DNA of 64,000 nucleotides, taken from positions 744,001 through 808,000 of the forward strand of contig NZ_LT707065.1 of NCBI RefSeq assembly GCF_900156745.1, given 5' to 3'. The stretch's first letter is position 1. The number at the start of each line of letters is the position of its first letter. Below, piece by piece: positions 62,689 to 64,000 of this stretch. Source of the stretch: Achromobacter sp. MFA1 R4. GTDB lineage: Bacteria > Pseudomonadota > Gammaproteobacteria > Burkholderiales > Burkholderiaceae_B. Under the pieces are notes generated by a model that had not been told where the DNA came from, did not search any database, and saw only the letters and a list, made by a program, of their open reading frames with translations. Made by a program: the position numbers and the translations under genes.

Positions 62689-63617
62689 ATGGGCATCAGC
62701 GAACGAAGGCGCGGCCACGTCTACCTGGCGGCAGCCATGGTGCTGGTGGGCAGCACGGTCACCGTCAGCAAGATCATCGGCGCCGGCTCCCGCCCTTCAC
62801 CGCCACCGCGTTGCGCTTTGCGATCGCGCTGCCCTGCTTCGCCCTGCTGATGGCCGCCACCGGCGCGCGCTTCCCCCGGCTGGGCCGGCACGACTGGCTG
62901 CTGCTGGCGGTACAGGCCGTCGCCGGGAGCGTCGGCTACACGACGCTGCTCATCGCCGGGCTCCAGCGCACCTCGGCGGTGGACGGCGGCATCATCCTGG
63001 GCACATTGCCGCTGGTGACTGCCGCGATCGCCATGCTGGTGCTGCGCGAACGGCCCGGCAAGCCGGCGCTGGCCGCCATCGGCATCGCCGCGTTCGGCGT
63101 GTGGCTGATGTCGCGCAACGCCCACGACGCGGGGAGCGCGGGGTCGCTGACGGGCAACGCGCTGATCCTGGGCGCGGTGGCCTGCGAAGGCCTCTTCATC
63201 CTCCTGAACAAGCGACTGCGCACGCCGGTCGCGCCGCTGGCGTTGTCGACCCTGATGACGGGCTTCGGACTGGCGTTTTCGGCCCTGGTCTGCCTGGTCG
63301 AAGCGCCCTGGACCGTGTCCCTGACGCCCGCCGCGCTGCTTGCCGTCGGCTACTACGCGCTGGTGCCCACCGTGGGCGGATTCCTGCTCTGGTACGCGGG
63401 CGCTGCGCGGGTGGACGGGGCGGAAGCGGCAATGTTCACGGCCCTGGCGCCGGTATCGGCGGTGCTGCTGGCCGCGGGGCTGCTGGGCGAAGCGCTGTCC
63501 GCCAGCCAGCTCGCCGGCATGGCCTGCGTGCTGGGCGCGGCGCTGGCGCTGGGGCGGGCGCGGGCAGGGCCAGCCCCGTCCCCGGCCCGAAAGCGCACGG
63601 CGTCTACCCGCGGCTGA
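62689..63617 (+). pseudogene. EamA/DMT-family transporter with one-base frameshift
   Basis: A ten-helix drug/metabolite transporter of about 309 residues is split over two frames. The start ATG 62689 gives MGISERRRGHVYLAAAMVLV and then STVTVSKIIGAG; the continuation LPPFTATALRFAIALPCFAL is in the frame ending at 63617. The switch at about 62785-62790 is explained by loss of one C (GGCTCCC for expected GGCCTCC). Everything after is intact, including a second EamA repeat (GNALILGAVACEGLFILLNK) and the final helices. It may be a recent inactivation or a sequence error. Substrate unknown. Confidence 0.8.
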
Positions 63618-64000
63618 AGGCCAGCGCGAATTCGTCGGAAAAGATGTCCGCCAGCGACCGCCGCAGGGCCGCCGCGCGCTCCGCGCCGTAGGCCGCCTCG
63701 AAGCGCTGTTGCGCGTCCTTCCAGAGGCGGCGGGACTCCGCCAGCTTCGCGCGGCCCGTCTCGGTGAGTTCGACCCGGCGGCTGCGGCCGTCGAGCGGGT
63801 CGCGCATCATGCGCACATAGCCGTCGCGCTGCAGGGGCTTGAGGTTGTGGGCCAGCGCGGACCGGTCCAGCACCATGGCCCGCGCCAGGTCCGTCATGGA
63901 GGGCGACCCGGCGCGCGCGATATGGACCAGGATGGAATGCTGCGAGACTTTCAGTCCGCACGGCGCCAGCACCGAGTCGTAGAGCTGCGACACGCGGCGC
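63604..64000 (-). CDS. MarR-family transcriptional regulator, 5' partial
   Basis: Winged-helix MarR regulator read from the window edge. Visible residues run from RRVSQLYDSVLAPCGLKVSQ through the DNA-binding helix (SMTDLARAMVLDRSALAHNL) and wing (RMMRDPLDGRSRRVELTETG) to a C-terminal dimer helix. The segment before VSQLYD continues as RR to base 64000, matching the family, so the true start is outside the window; the GTG at 63991 is not a convincing start. It overlaps the 3' end of the DMT gene by 14 bp, convergent. Cys12 of the visible VSQ frame (APCG) could be redox-relevant, but that is speculative. Confidence 0.88.
   Translation of the reverse strand, partial: RRVSQLYDSVLAPCGLKVSQHSILVHIARAGSPSMTDLARAMVLDRSALAHNLKPLQRDGYVRMMRDPLDGRSRRVELTETGRAKLAESRRLWKDAQQRFEAAYGAERAAALRRSLADIFSDEFALAFSRG

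Overview
The window looks like chromosome from an Alcaligenaceae betaproteobacterium, most likely Achromobacter (less likely Bordetella or Alcaligenes). The DNA is GC-rich throughout. It carries a Bordetella-type hurIR-bhuRSTUV heme locus, a kynR/kynU pair, a regBA-cyoABCD respiratory block, and many LysR, AraC and Lrp regulators beside small metabolic genes. I saw no tRNA, rRNA, CRISPR array or intact insertion sequence. Genus assignment is inference from gene content and order.

Layout. 1-4.7 kb: a truncated tartrate/D-malate dehydrogenase, a divergent alkylation-repair pair (ogt and an Ada-AlkA fusion) around a symmetric operator-like element, a LysR regulator and yajQ. 4.8-12.9 kb: the heme uptake locus on the minus strand (ECF sigma, FecR-type regulator, TonB receptor, heme-degrading factor, ABC importer) behind a Fur-like box. 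13-18.9 kb: a CopD-like membrane protein, a WYL regulator with a VOC protein, and a kynurenine module (kynU, permease, divergent Lrp-type kynR). 19-22.3 kb: a polar amino-acid/cystine ABC importer and an NlpD-like lipoprotein. 22.3-30.2 kb: copper delivery (DUF2946, SCO, PCuAC), the redox two-component system RegB/RegA, and the bo3 quinol oxidase operon cyoABCD. Two palindromes matching the RegA/PrrA consensus lie in front of cyoA, and a strong terminator follows cyoD. 30.2-33.5 kb: an exported ankyrin-repeat protein and a NifQ-like protein.

33.5-54.4 kb is the accessory highlight: two type VI secretion (T6SS) effector islands about 12 kb apart. Each begins with the same duplicated front end: an upstream palindrome, a sigma-54-type promoter, a structured 5' UTR, hcp, a hairpin-rich spacer and vgrG. 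Each then continues into its own DUF4123 adaptor, VasX-like membrane-active effector and DUF6708-like membrane immunity gene. Island 1 also has a PAAR tip gene. Island 2 has two tandem immunity genes, and a 35-codon orphan effector tail sits between them. No T6SS structural genes are present, so both islands must rely on an apparatus encoded elsewhere. Between the islands lie a TonB-dependent receptor, slyX, a DUF4148 protein and a small exported protein.

54.4-64 kb: maeB with a divergent LysR regulator across a 13-bp inverted repeat, a P2-type cation ATPase, two tandem paralogous lipoproteins, an AraC regulator, a DMT exporter with a one-base frameshift, and a MarR regulator cut by the window end.
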